A stretch of DNA of 64,000 bases, taken from assembly GCA_008360975.2 (NCBI GenBank), contig CM039182.1, forward strand, positions 14,914,324 to 14,978,323, in the 5' to 3' direction. Positions 27,567 to 41,877 of the stretch are shown here, piece after piece (position 1 is the first letter of the stretch; each line of letters begins with the position of its first letter). A program made the position numbers and the translations under genes. The notes under the pieces are model-generated. The model saw only the letters and a list, made by a program, of their open reading frames with translations. It had not been told where the DNA came from and did not search any database. Source of the stretch: Lichenostomus cassidix (Eukaryota > Chordata > Aves > Passeriformes > Meliphagidae).

Positions 27567-30500
27567 AATATTACCCAGCTTCAATTTGTTATGATTTTTA
27601 TCTCTTCATTCAATGATTGATAGAATGACTTATTTCGTGAATGACAATTTTTTGTTGGTAAGAAGCATCTGATATACCAGACTTTGTCAGCTCTCAGCCC
27701 AAACAGAAAAGTCTACAGCTCTTCACAGAGATTAAACACACCAGCTACTACATGTACCCAACAGGTCTTGAAAGAATTACCCTGCAATAATGAGAATTTG
27801 TAGGAAAATATCACAGAACAAATGGTAACACTATTCTGGTTCATGCTTAGAGAAGTGTGAACAAACCTTCTGGGAAGACTCTTTTTCAAATTCAGTTTTA
27901 GAGAAATCCATGGAGGGATGGGAAAGGTTTCCCAGTTCACCTGGAATGTCAAAAAAGCCCTTTCTAATCGATGGCCTTGTGTTCCAGCCTCAGGAGAGAA
28001 GTCCAAGCAAGTTGGTTCAGAGCTTGCAAGGAGTGTTGTGGTGCCTTTGACGTGTGCTCCTGCAGAAGCAGCTATTCCATGTTAAAAATATATATTTTTA
28101 GCACAGCAGCTTGCAGCCTCATGCTGAGAGAAAGAAGCTGAGCCAAGGGAGGGAGGGCTGATGCTGCAAGGTCTGTGGCAGGCAGAACAGATGTATAATT
28201 TCATGCTGAAAGAAATCACCTCCTCATGCAAGCTGCCTCCATTATCCCTCCCACCACTATTGGTGGCATTTGTCTTTCTGGAAAGCGAGCCTACCACATA
28301 GAAGAAGTAATTTATCTTCTCCTGTTAGGAGATATTTTTGCTGGCAGAGCCAGAGATCTTCTTTGCTTTTCATAGTTTTCCAAGCACTTGTGATGGAATG
28401 TTTCTAAACACCCTTGGGCAGAGCCCATCAGTGCAGTCATTGCCTGGCTGGGGGAAATGCTCAGGTTTGTGGGCCCCTGTCACCTCTGCTGGTGCAGGGC
28501 CATGTACCCTTAGAACAGGACAATCTGCACACTGTGGTGCCACGTGGAACTCCACAGAGCAGAGATGAGGAGGCTCGGCTGTGGTTCAGCTAAGCAGTAA
28601 ATATTTTTTGACAAGGAACAGCAGTGTGAAGTTAAGTCTTCTGTGCTGCACCGAAGTCATCCAAAATTATAATCTACAGCACCACCCCACCCACTGAGTT
28701 GTGACTCCTGGGAGCAGACCACCCAAACTCTCTCTCTCTCAGTGCATTACAGGCTACTGCAGGGCCATGTCCATGTTGTCCCTACACATTGTGGGATGGA
28801 CAGTTTTCCAACATACTATTTACCATCACCAAGGACTGGTTATGTCAGAGAAAAGTTTTTTCCTATTAATGCTGGGGATAAACTCAGAGTCAAAACAGGA
28901 GGGAGTGTTTTGCTGCCTTCTGACTGTCAGGATCTGCCCTTTTCCCAGTTGTTGGATGTGCAGAAGAGAGACAACAATTACCCAGAATGTGGACTTAGCA
29001 CCAGAAAGGTGTAAGTGGTGCAGAAAACAAGTGGTGGGGATGCAGGGGTGGTAGGGGCTTGCAGAGGCACTGCCAGCAGAGGCTGGGTGACAAAGGCTGA
29101 TGGGAGCAGCTGACTTGCTGGTGTGGGCACTCACTTAGCACACACCATGCAGGGCACAGATGCAGCAGCTGCTTGCAAGGGTACAGCACCTGGACATGCA
29201 CATGGGGCAGAGCAGCTACAGCACAGGGAGACAGCAAACCCCTGAGGACCTCAGAGATCTCCACCTGGGGGGAAGTGGGGCTCCAGCTTGTAATGCACTG
29301 GTGTTTCAGATGGGTGATGGGTGAAAGGGCTGTGTTTATCCAACGTGAAGCTAATTGCTTACAAATATTAAGCTTCACATTTACATGCCAGTCTCACAAA
29401 CTGTCCCAAGTATCACATATCAAAAAAGTGTCTCTCAGAAAGGAAGAGGGGGTTTCTCTTGTGGACTTTCCCATTCAAGAAGCAACAGTTTTCCTGTTTT
29501 GAACTGAAGTGGGTTTTGGGAAAGTTAACTCACTGCCAGCTGTTTTGTAATCCAGGTGCTCATGGCAAGCCAGTTCTCACCCAAAATCCATCAGCTGTGC
29601 CTGCCCTCAGGCTTGGTGCAGTACAGAGCCACTCATGCTGACAGCAATCATCCACCTGCCTTTCCTCTCAGGTTGAAAAATACAAGCAAAATTTCTTCAA
29701 GCTGTGTAAATGCCTTAAAAGGGTAAAAACAGAATTAACACAGTTTTCATGCTGTCTGTGTAGAAAGGGACTTCTCCCTCAAGTGTTAGACCAAGAGAAA
29801 ACTTGCTGTGCATTGCATCTCTGACAGGGTTGAGCAGCATAGAAACACTCCCATGGACTTTGCAGACAAGATAGGCAAAGGAGGGAATTTGGCCCTTTCT
29901 GTATTAACAGATTTATTAACTTTCATCAGTTGGAATTTCCATTTTCAGGAAGAAATAGAGCCCAAGATTTCAGAATTGAAGCAAAACCCAGGAGTGTGAC
30001 AGCAATCAGGGTTTCCTCTCTCCCTTTTTGGAAGGTTGGGGTGATTTTCTCTGCCAACAGAAAGCAGAGCAGTCATCACTCCCATCCCTAGGGACTTCGG
30101 ATGATCTGGGGAATGCAGCTTCCCAGGGAATCCTCGAGGAGGGGCAATGGGGGAGGATGCTGAGAAACTCCCTGTGAGACACAGCACGTACCCTAAAACT
30201 TCCCCAGTCAGAGCTGCAACTTCTTCAAGCATCAAAGCATAATCACTGCCAGCTCCAAAATCATGTTGGATGAGGATAGAGCTTTCCAGGTTACGTCTTC
30301 AACAGCTCTAGCAGCAAAAGCTGTGAGGTCTGTGCTATTGCACGAGAAGGATTCTTTCACACGGGGGATTTCCCAAGCAGTGCAGCTCCTGAGCCCAGCG
30401 CTGCCAGCAGCTCTCTGCGTCACGGGAGGCTGTGTGGGCATCAGGCACGGTACAGCCCTGGCAGGGATGGTTGCCTTAGGAATAAAGCCCACGTCAGTCT

Positions 30501-33500
30501 TTTGCTCATTAAAACATAAAGAGAACATAAGTTATTAGAAACTGGTCTGGTATTTACTGCCAGCAGGCTGCACGAGCTCAAAAAAGCAAAGGAAAACCAA
30601 GTTGGTAGCTTCCTGTGTTCATTAAGGGGATGGAGCAGGGGATGTGGGCTGTGTCCAGGACACTTTTAATGGCCATTCTTCCACTCTGCAGGGGGTTAGA
30701 CTACAGCAGAATTTAATATTTTTATTTTTTTACTGATTATGGGAAAACTCCCCTCCTCTACCTCCATTGATTAACTATGCAAAAAAAAATCTTTTATATA
30801 AATGTGTATAAAATGCCTCAGAACTCTGAGGGAGGAACAAGAAAACTTTCAGGAGCAACTGAGAAACCCAGCTTTGAACAATGTGGGAATTTTGAATATC
30901 TTCTCAGCTGCACCCTTAGCGCCAAAGGAGAAAATCAAGGGGGATCCCATTTCTCTTAATTATTGTAGTAATCAGACCAAATCTTGCACTTCTTAAAAGT
31001 AGGTTTATTTAGATTAGTGCATTAAATAAATGCATATAAAAATAGCCTAATATAACAGCAATTATTCCACCATCCAAATCTAAATACAATCTTTAAGCTT
31101 GGCAGTCAAAGTGTGTCTGATAAAGATTTAGCAAAAGATGTTTTTCCATCCTATCATGCTACTTCTTTTCTGGTTTTAGAGATATTTAAATGGAAAGATT
31201 AGAGTGTAGCACATGATCTACATTTTTTTTCCTACTTATTTCTGCAACAAACAGCAATGACAGTGTTAAACAAGGTTATAATAACTTGTTTAATTAAAAA
31301 TCACCATTATTTGAATGTTTGAAATAGTCCTCCTATGCTTTTATCACAACAACAAGTGAGCTATTTGTTGGATCAGTTGGATCAAGTTTCCAGACGACTT
31401 CCCCTTCTTCCAGATATACACTGGCTCATTTACAGGAACAAAGACCGAACTGGAACGGACAACTGGCTCACCAGACCTGCTGGCCATTCATCACAGCGTG
31501 ATGCTTCAGCAGAGGCCATGCTCCGTTTCCTCTTCCCAGCATAAATCGCTCTGTAATTGATTTTTTTAGCGAATTTTCAAAGTTGCTGAAAAGATTTGGA
31601 GCTCAACACTGGAGGCCTTTGAAAACTGAAGTTCATTTACATACAGATGCTTCTCTGTATCAGAATTTGGTGCTCTGCTCTGTGTTGGCATGCATTTCAC
31701 ATAAGAGTGCAGTAGCAAAAATCAAGACCCCCTCCCATAATTACTCTTTATGCCTTTCTTCATAATCAAAAACAATCAAGACCCTCAGCTAGGGACTACT
31801 GTAGCATTAAGCCACAGATACTTCCCTAAACACTGTCTAGTGCTTTAGCCCTCCTAGAGGAGAAATCTCACCTTTGGGCAGGTAGACAGAACTTCCCTCT
31901 TGGGTTGATTTTTGTGTTGTTTTATTTATTTTAAAATAAGCCTCACCAGCAATAAAAAAAAAAATAGATTAAATCAAATTCTTTTGATGAGACTGAAATA
32001 AAAATATCAGTTACCACCCACTTTCCTTCTGAACTGTGTTGGACTTTAAATCATTGCGCATATTGTTATTTCAAACTCATTATCATCTGACTCGGTATCT
32101 TTCCTGCATGAGACAGATTTTCATAAGATAATCAACAGAAAGTAATCGCTATAAATGCTTAGGATTGAGAGAGGGAGGAGAAGTCTCATAAATGTCCACA
32201 CTGTGCTAATAAACATGCCAAGAAAAAGTATGATCACAGACAACATTATGGTCAGCCATCAGGATTTATTTCCTTCTTTCAAGAAGAAAAAAAAAGGTAC
32301 ATGATCTGATCTCTGATCTTGGAACACTGCCTCCAAATGCTTCAAAAACCTATTCAGCCCTCCAGATATGTGACAAAGAGAGTATATTTTTCCTTGAATG
32401 TGTGTGGTGTGGAACCTAAAAAAAGTAGGGTTTTGGCTGTAATGTGTGTCACAACATATATTTGCGCAACGCTATAAGGTATTGCACATTTCTCCCACTG
32501 GTATGAGAAGAAGCTGACAGTCAATTTAAAGGAAATGCATCATTTGGGAAAGAGTTGTTCTCCCCAAAATAGGAAGGTGTGTCAGCTTCTCCTAGCTTTA
32601 GAGCAGAATTAGCAGCAATGCTGCTGTTTATGTAGATGATGGACACAGAGGGTCAGAGGGACAAACCTGGAAGTGAGAACCTGAGGCAAGTGCACAGGCA
32701 TAAGCTGGGAGACACGCCTGGCCCAAAGAGTGCATGACATCCAAACATCCCAAGCAAAAGCAGTCCCAGGGCCCTCCATTGGAGCACTCACAGAGGGAAA
32801 GAGACAAAACTTTTGTGCTTCAACAACCAGAGGCTTTCCTGGAAGGAAGAGACATTAGGGGAGAGCTGGTAGACTCCCATAAAAAGACATGTCATCTTCA
32901 TGCACGATGTGCAATGAGGTGTGCAGCAAAATGTTTTAATGTGTTACAAAAAATAACATTCCCAAAGCCAGTTTTGACTGAACAAGCAAAACCCAAACTG
33001 ACTGCTGAACAAGTTTCTGAAGCACAGACATTAAAAGGCACCAGGCTGCAAGAAAGGTCCTGAGCTAACCAAGTTAACTGTCAATTTCCTCTGATTTTTA
33101 GATAGATCATGTACATGTACATCAGCTACTGTAAGGAACTCATACTGGAACAGCTAGACTGAGTATTTCTAAGGGCCTTCTCCTTGGCACAGAGACAGAC
33201 TTTAATTGCAGAGCTTGGGTAAAGCGTAAATGGCTGTTTAATGTGAAAAATTAGACCTCCTCATATATAGACAGTGTCCAGCTCTGCCAGCTAGACAGCA
33301 AACTGTTCATAGCCTACTTCCATCTGAGGAACAATTTAACTTATATCAGAATAGGTTTTTTGCTGTCATGCTTCCCATTCCCAGACATTTTTGTAAAGTC
33401 TGCAAACAGAGATGCCAACATATCCCATTCTGACCTACATAGCAAACAATTGGACTTGTGTTCCTGCTGTGTTATCACCAAAATGAATCATTGTCATGTC

Positions 33501-36500
33501 TCCTCAAAGGCCTGGCAAGATGGAGACTTTTCTGCTGGGAAGTGTCAGCTGAATCCTGCACCTACTGCTCTCATGACACCAACTGCATACTTTGTGTTTA
33601 TCACAGAAAAGAAAAACATCCAACAGAAAAAGGCTCAGCTTTGAATTTTGCTCTTTGCCAGGAAAAACATGGGAACAAGTGAAGCACAGCTCTGAAATCT
33701 CTAGCTTATTAAACTCCAGGGACAACAAAAACAACAAAAAAAATTCATCAATCTTTTTTGAGAAACAGAATAAAGATGCTAGATAAAAATGGCTGTGCAC
33801 ACACCCAAACCCATAAATTAGACACATCTGAGGAATAGAAATGGCCGTGCTACAGCATAATTGTTCATTATTTTTGCATTTGAGAAGAATTTTAGGGATA
33901 TGTCCTGCTGCTCCTGGAGTCAGGAGGAAAAAGTCTTGCTAGGAAAGAGGCATGAAGATGGCAAACCATTCTTTGCATTCTCAAGCTTAAGAAGTCAGCT
34001 TGGCAATTAAAGGTCTCCACTGACTTAGAAAGATTAACTCCAGGGGAAGTCATCCCTCCCAGGAGTGAGCAGCTGGCAGTGGTTAATATTTATGGTCTTC
34101 TGCTGCAATGGTGGGTGGGATCTAAAAAAGTGTAGGAGATTTGGACTAGGTGTCTTTGAATCAAGCCTGCACTAACCTATGTGATCTGAAGCTTCTCTCT
34201 TACCAGCATTTGGAGCATAAAATCCTATCACTTATGCCTAACTGCCACATACTTGTAACCCTATACATGTGGGATAAAATTAAATAAAGACAAACAGAGA
34301 TGCTTGTATTCCCCCTTTATAATTCATAAGGATAAAAGGCAAGTTTTTTGCCAGGGCAGGGTTCAGGAACTTTAGATATCTAGCTAGAAAAAATTTCTTC
34401 TCTTCCCATTAAGAGATATCTCACAGAGTTTGTCAGACATCCAAAGTGTTATTTCTGCTCTCTTAATTAGAAACCTTGCTTTGTAAGTGACAGAGACATA
34501 CTCTTCACAGACCACCATTAACTTAAACAAATTATTAATCATAGAGTGATTTTGGAAGGCAAGAAATGCTCCATCTCCAACCATGACTTGACAGCATTTT
34601 TTTTGACCTCTGTTTTATTTGGAAAATCCCCAAAGTTAAAAATGTCTGTTGGGTGAGTTGAAGCTGGCTGACAATGAGATTTGCTTTCTCAGGGGTTTGT
34701 TTTCTTACTTCTTTGGTGAGCACGGTGGACTGGGGCATTCAGAGACCAACTGTTCAAAACCATTGGTCTTTGAAATGCATCCTAATTTCAGTAATCTCTG
34801 CCTGCATCTGAGGAAGGAAAGCACCCAATATGTTATTATTTATCTTATCAAAGACTTCAACAGCACAATGGAACAGTAACTTACTGAACAAATACAGAGG
34901 ACATGTTTTACTTTATTACTTATCTCACAGAAGAAATATAAAATTAATTGCTGCAACACAGTTCAAAGATTGAAAATACTGTCTACAGTAAAAAGGGGGA
35001 CTAAAATCATAACAGCCTAAGTGGCAGAAGTGTGAAAGTCTGTTGCTAACTGTATGCACTTGCATTCTTAGGATGACTGAAAATGATAATATTTCAGATT
35101 CCTCTGCCAACTGCAATGCAAACCCTCTTAAACATGAGGTTTAGAGCAGAACTGTAATCACTTAGTGTCTCAACAAAACAGATCATGGTCATTTCAAATG
35201 AGACCTTACTTTGCAAGCTCAGATATCAAGCAATTACAGCAAACCCTCTTTTGATTGTTGTCCAAAGATAATTTTCAAAAGGAAGAACTAAGAATCTTCA
35301 CCTAAAGATTCACAGAACAATTCTATATAATTTGGTTTTGGAGAAAAAAAAACTTTGAATCTCATTTAATGATGGAGTTGATACTGCTTCTTTTTACTTT
35401 CTGCAACGGCTAAGTACTCACTCTCCCATGTATTTGATACTGTAGTTTCCATTCAGTATGCTATCCGAAATCCCAACCCTCTTTAAAAATAGTGCACCAC
35501 TGGAACAACTACAGAAAATTAAGGCAGAAAAACTGGTTCAAAGAGACAAGGCAGTGATTGTTGTTATTGGCAGATTGTTACATGTATTATTTCCCCCAAT
35601 AGAATTACTTTTGATAATAAACTAATAGTAAGTACCATTTATCTGATTACCTCAAATATGAAGCCTCTGTGTATTCTCCCACTTCTCTTATCCTCAAAAT
35701 CTCTAGCAATAGCTCCTAGAGAAGGGCTTTAGAAAACTAAACTTAAGATAGAAATATTCAGAAATACTCTAAGTACTACAGCTCTTCACCCCAACAATCC
35801 CACTTTGAACCTTTATTATTTACCTTTTCTCTGCAGGAAAGCAATGTCTTTCCAGTCCAACTTGAGAAAAAGCAATACAGAATTATGGAAGTTGTTCCAT
35901 ACTGTGGAGTTAGCACCATAAATGAGAGGCTATGACTTAGTAATTTGTGGGGCTTTTACCTCCCCTGTTGGGCTGCAAGCATAATACCTACAAGACATAT
36001 TCTGGGAGTTGTTCCATGCAAAATTCCTGTACAGGGCTGCAGTGTTTACATTGACTACAGATCTGTGTGCACAAGAAAGCTCAGCATGGGAACAAAAACC
36101 TATCTCTGAAGTCATTCTGTGAAACAAATTGAACATGGTTTTCCCCATAACAACAAGGGGAAACAGAAATAATCCTGAAGGGTAGAGCGCCTCTCAAAAA
36201 TTTGCAGGGGACTTCTGCTTTGTAATACAACAGACTGTGTTAAACAAGTCTCTTTACTGAAAAGACTTCCCAAAAATACACATTGAATAAAGGTGAGACA
36301 CATCAAGTCCAACTTACTGATTCCTCTACAAGCCAAGGGAAATGCAGAGTGGGAATTCAATCTACACAAGAAATGAAGCAGTATTAAAAAAAAAATCACA
36401 TTGCAATGTGAGAACCACCTTTTAAAAACTACCTATTTCTTGAATGCAGCTGTATTCACTATTGCTCCACAAAATACTATGGGAAGCGAAATATTTCTTT

Positions 36501-38029
36501 ACAGATCAGATCAGACAAGATACGATGAAAAGACAATGAGGAGGGTGAAAAGAAGCAGGGAGGTCTCCTGCAAAAGAAAGCAAACCAATCCTCTGCTTAA
36601 AGAAAGTATGAGAAACAGGTCTGCAAAAGCAGTGGATCAAGACTTTCAACTAAGAGGATTTATGGAGAAGGAGATTTTATCTCCAGGCACAGGTTAGCCT
36701 CATATAAATCCTAACCCTTGTTTTAAACAAACTGACCCCAAATTACCCATGATGTTTAGAAGAATTTCGTACTAGAAGAGAACCTTGGTGGTAAGCAGGG
36801 TGAACCATTTGGAAGAGAGCTTTCCAGTGAACAGGATTGATTTCACTTTGAAAAACTTCGTAATTGTTTATTCAGCATATTTCCAAAGCAGCCCAGCTTG
36901 GAAATCTTAAACTTGCTTCAGCTGAACTTGGCATGGATCTTTAACTAGTTTGTTTGCAAAACTATTTTAAGAGAGGTTCTTTGTCTACCTTTTCTTTTTC
37001 CAAAGGTACAAAATTTTGTAAAGCAAAAACATAATCTGTATCTCTGGAGAGTATAAAAAAAACCCTGAACTTGGAAATTTGTTTCTGTGACGGAAAATTT
37101 TCTGTTCTAAGAACACAATTTCTCAATGACCAGAGACCCAGCACAAGCATGGAGCACAGAAAGGCTGCAGCTGAGAGAGCCTGACTGCTCTGGACCCAGA
37201 AGTGACATAGCACCACAAACGTGTTAGATCCACCTGGAACAAGCTCTGCTGGGCAGCAGCATCCTGTGCCACACTACTGCACTTGTGGAAGCAACAAGGT
37301 CCCAGAGACACAGCACTGTGCCCTAAGGTGATTCTGCACCTGCATCACTACCTCTGCGTGCTGTCATGTACTTTCTGGGACTTTTCTGCCAGTGCAATAT
37401 ACCAGCCTGATACTCACAGCCTCTTCTTTTCCTGCAGAGCCTTTTAGAAATTAATTTTTAGCCAGGATTTGAGTGTCACAAGGACTTTGCAAGCTGTATG
37501 TGCACAGTAGCCATATCAAAGCAATCAGCTAGAACAATAAAGAGGACAACCATAACCCCCAGTTATGGCAGGCAGCTTGTGGTCATGGATTAAGAGAAAA
37601 GGATACAGTGACAGAAACAAAAGGTTTTGTATTAATCTCAAGAATAATAAAAAATTGTGAACAGGTATCCACCTAAAATTTACAGACATGTGACAGCCTG
37701 GGGAACCAGCAGGAGGAACTAGAGCTCCTTGTGCTGTTACCACAACACTGTTGGAATAACGGCTATGATAGGAGTGCTTGCATGTGATAGGAGCACTGTG
37801 ATGGATGGACTGACAATGGATGGATGAATGGATGAATTCCTCTGGAAAGACAGGGAAAGAAGAAGGGAAAATTCAGGGTTTTCTTCTACATGAAGGAGCA
37901 GCTTGAACACTTGTAGTGGACAGCAGTCTGATTGAGAGCATGTATCAGAATCAGAAAAGAAGCCACTAAGGGTGACAAGGATGGGGCAGTATATTCCAGC
38001 CCAGCTCACCACAGTGATGGGGACAGTCG
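27567..38029. other. Intergenic DNA with a composition change
   Basis: I find no gene, RNA or clear mobile element. To about 30.6 kb the sequence resembles the left part of the window; from about 30.7 kb it becomes visibly AT-rich and poor in CR1. The 30.9-32.6 kb part contains many ATTA/TAAT homeobox-type cores and no repeat signature, which is the look of conserved non-coding DNA, but conservation cannot be judged from one sequence. A short GGAT-rich tract lies at 37803-37838 and a (CT)6 run near 28730-28741. Confidence 0.45.
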
Positions 38030-38188
38030 AGCACTAGAACAAGGCTATGCATTCTCCATCCTTGGAGAGATTTTCAAGGCCTGACTAGATAAAAAGTCCT
38101 GGTCTAATCTCACAGTTGATACCATTTAAGACAGCAACTGGACTAGGTTCAGAGTTCTCTCCCAGCCTGAAATATACTGTGATTCCAA
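38030..38188 (+). mobile_element. Short CR1 3' fragment
   Basis: The order 'catccttggagagattttcaaggcctgactagat', then a 'ggactaggttcagagttctctcccagcctgaaatatactgtgattcc' block, matches the last 150 bases of a CR1 element in sense orientation. It is old and diverged, and its left edge is uncertain. Confidence 0.75.
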
Positions 38189-41012
38189 GTCTAAAGAACA
38201 GAATCTGAGACAGGAACTGTAGTTTTGAAATGGAGGCAGAGGAATAGAGCATCTGCTCCCAGGCAAGAAGTGTGTTTTGTGACTGTGTCTTCACAAGCAT
38301 GGCACTAGGATGCTCAGCCCAGGAGTCAGCTGTAGGCCAAGGCAGCAGATTCCCAGGAAGCTACAGAGGAATGATGGAACAGTGGCAGTTGCAGCAGAAC
38401 CTATTCCTCCAACACTTGTGAGCATCAAACATCTAGGAAAATAAAAATAAAAATCCTTGGCAACAAATGTTAATTTTGAAGTTAATATCCCAAAGCACAT
38501 TTTCTCAGGACAAGGAACTTCTGAATGTTTTCAGTTTCCCTAACCATTTAAGAGCCAAGAAATGTGAGTCTTGCACTAAAAAGTATTTCCAGTGAGGGAA
38601 AGGGGCAGAGGGGCAAAACTGTCTCATTCACTGGCACTCCTTTCCTGTGACTTCCCTAGCAGCCCACCATACAATACAGCAGATCAGCGCCAAGTTTGAC
38701 AAGTAACTAAAACTTACTGCCTTGCTCTCACAGAGACATTGTTTACGTGTTTCTGGAGCATATGAATGAGCTCTCAAATCCAGATCACAATCATAGTCCT
38801 TTCTTGACATATATCCAGCTCTTGTTTTCAGTACCAGAACCATATTGATGGTTTCTAAATATCTTCAGTGTAAGACTGCTGCCCTCAGGAAATTACAATC
38901 ATACCATCTCTCTTGATTTGATAAATACACCCCCTCAAGTCTTGATTCACTTCCCACAGTTGGCTTCAGTTTTGCTCAGCTCTTCTCCAGACACAGCTCA
39001 TACTTTAGGGAAGCCCATGGTCAGCCTTTCAGCTGCAGCATCCTCTAGCAAAGCTGCCCACTGGGCTTATTTACATCATCAATGAGAGCTGACCCTTGAA
39101 GCCTCTAGGCTTCAGCTCCCTGGTCACCAGCTCCCTTGACTTGTAGATATCTGAAAAAATAACCTGTGCATTCCACTGCTACAATGCTTTTGGCTTCCTT
39201 CTCCTCTTTTCAGAAATTGGCCTGCAGCCATGACAAGGGTTCAGAACTATTCCCAAAAGGGACAGGCAGTCTAAACAGAAAAGTGATACTGAAAGGCACT
39301 GCATGTACAGTAACCATACTCTGCCCTGCCTTTTAAGGAATACTAAGCAGCTTCAACATCTATAATCACTTACAAATGCTTCAGCATGGCTCAACCATGT
39401 AACCAAAATACAAAATTCATTGTTATTTGTCTACAAGTGTCCTGCATCTATGTGTCAAAAGTCATATAAAATCTTTCCTACCTAAATCAGTGGATCACTG
39501 TGAATATAATGCAAGTAGGTACACACTGCCACAGTTCTGCTGCATGCGTCTGTCCCTGGTAACACATATTCTTATCATTGCACTATTATCCATTTGGTTA
39601 ATGTAAAAAAAAAGAAAACTCACAAGTACTGCCATAATCTTCAAAAAGCTACTAAGTCTACTCCTGGGTAAACAGCAGAAAATGTACCTCTAGGTCCTGT
39701 AAAGATTAAGATAACAGCAGGCTCCTTACAGAATCTCTGTCAAGCTTGCTATCAAAGGCTTTGGGTTTGCACCAATAACAAGTTACAATAAACTTCATAC
39801 CAGCCTGCAAAAAGAAGTTTTAATATCAGGATTTAGGTTTCAAATTCAAGGCTCAATCTTGAAGTTAATATGAGAATTAATTTCAGCAACCATGATAATG
39901 ACTATATGAGTCATTATTTAAGAAAACATTTATAAATCAGAAATGGACGCATATGAGTATTATTTTAAACTCTGAATAAACTATTACAGAATTGACCTGA
40001 AGTTCTAACCCTTTAGTTTGCCAACTCCTAGAAGATACTTTTCCTTGCCCAGTTTTTACATGTACTTGGAAGTATGCACTATTGCCCACAGTATTTCCAA
40101 TGAATAACATATTAGAGAAAAGAGAAAACACAGTTATAAATTGTTCAGATTATACCATTAGAAAAACGTCTACACACGCTCATATACCACTGCAATATTA
40201 AAGAATCTAAAAGTATTGAAAATGAAGCAGTAATCATAAAGACTGATGTTGCATCTATATGATAATCTCTGAATACAGTAATTTCCTTTACAGAATTTCT
40301 GTTAAGAATAAAGAAAACACTGTGGAATTGCTAACAGTGCTACCATTTAGTCTTAATGCATGAGTGGCTCTCCAACTGGACAGGTGAAATACTCACAAAT
40401 ATTCTTTTAAAATTTGATATTTGCCTGCTCTCCCATTTTCCTTTCTGATTTCCTTCCTTCCCTCCTCTCTCCTCCTTCCTCTGAAATGACTTTTTTTTTT
40501 GTGGCAGAAGGAAACAGCACTCAATGTTCTAAGTCAGTGAAAAGCATTGACTCTGCTGGCCCAACTTATCTGCAAGGGGGACAATCACTGTTCTGCTGAA
40601 TCTATGGAAACCAAGACAAGATTGGAAATAGGACTCCAGCATAATACATGACTCTGTGGATCTCTGCATCAGACAGATCCCTCTGCAAGAATGCTTTGAT
40701 GTCACCTAGTAGGCAGCAGCTTTGGGGAGAGTGATAAAGCAAGAAGGGCATGCAAGAACCCCTGCCTGAACCTGAAATACAGGTTTAAAGTGAAGCTGAA
40801 GGCAAAATAAGAAACAAGTGTGGGTGGGGACCAGTCTATGGGTATTCTATGGGTAGAGAAAACAAAGGAGAATTGACTAAAGACATTTGAACAGGTAATA
40901 AACACAAGTTCAAACCCATTTCTCCAACACAAAACAGTTGTACTATCCTTGGAGAGCTGTGGTAGTAAAATGCTTTATGAAACTGCACACCCTACTATCT
41001 AATTCCATTTTC
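38189..41012. other. AT-rich DNA 3' of MTPAP
   Basis: No gene is recognised. Part of this could be transcribed as a long MTPAP 3' UTR if distal polyadenylation is used, but nothing in the sequence proves it. Confidence 0.4.
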
Positions 41013-41538
41013 TTTATTTTGTCTTGGCACTATCTACATGAATGGAAAACAATTGCAAAAATAGTTACATGCACTTGGGTTTTACTGGCTTCCAAAACAT
41101 GACTGGATTGGAAACAGCGGTTCCAACACATTTATCTTCTTTCAAATTGTGGTCTCATGGAAAGGTGGTTGTGTCTTGAGCTTTTAATTAGCATATCATT
41201 TGTATGCTAGCCAACAGAATTCCCAAAGGCTTTTCCCCATACTGCTCCTGTCAGCCTTTTTTACAGAAGAGTGCCCAGCTGAAGACTACTTCCAAAACGC
41301 ATCTGTAAAACTTACATTTGAATACTTTTCATTCATAAAACAGATGGAAAAGGGAGGAGTAAGGAGAAAAATGTACCGAAAGAAAGCAGACCTATACAAA
41401 AATCATCACAATGAAAAACAGAGATTGTTTGATTCTCCATTCCCCATAATAGAAATATTAAAAGTAATGTTCTTTGGACAGCGTGTCACATTCAATTCCT
41501 AAAACAGAATATTAGCTACTGCATTTCTGTGCTTCAAG
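41013..41538 (-). other. MTPAP: Putative MTPAP 3' UTR with poly(A) signal
   Basis: Downstream of the MTPAP stop the first canonical AATAAA on the minus strand is at 41018-41013 (TTTATT on the plus strand), 520 bases past the stop. A weaker ATTAAA variant lies near 41187-41182. Either could end a short 3' UTR. The hexamer is common in AT-rich DNA, so the assignment is tentative; transcripts would settle it. Confidence 0.35.
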
Positions 41539-41877
41539 TCATTTTCCCACTGCTTTTTGTTGACTGTTTGCATTATTTAACTTTAAGGAGTCCAAGAGGC
41601 TTCTGATCGTTTCACTTCCTATTCCTTTCATCCTATTCTTCATCCTTCTGGAACTACTTTTTCCAAATGGTATCAGTAGTGCTGCCAGTCCCCAAGGTTC
41701 TTTATCGATCATTTGCTGAGTTTTATCTTCCTTCTGTAACATCCAGGCACTTTCTCTGGCCATAGCTATAAATTTCTCCAGCTGTGGCTGATTAACATTC
41801 TTGCTGATATTAAGGTCTTGTTCAAAGGGATTCCAGATATAAAGAGGGGACGACTCAGGCTTATTTACTTCCTTTCC
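41539..41877 (-). CDS. MTPAP: MTPAP exon 9 (C-terminal tail, stop)
   Basis: The last coding exon encodes residues 460-571 and the stop. The acceptor is TGTCTGCAG|GGAAAG. It starts GKEVNKPESSPLYIWNPFE, matching the human NKPDSSPLYIQNPFE element, and continues through ARESAWMLQKED to a less conserved Ser/Lys-rich tail. The tail after about residue 520 diverges most from human, which is normal for this protein. Confidence 0.97.
   Translation of the reverse strand, partial: GKEVNKPESSPLYIWNPFEQDLNISKNVNQPQLEKFIAMARESAWMLQKEDKTQQMIDKEPWGLAALLIPFGKSSSRRMKNRMKGIGSETIRSLLDSLKLNNANSQQKAVGK

Noticed and set aside
40488..40500. T-run followed by an open frame, considered as an exon acceptor
   Set aside because: No AG at the right distance with a donor-bounded open frame behind it; nothing recognisable is encoded.
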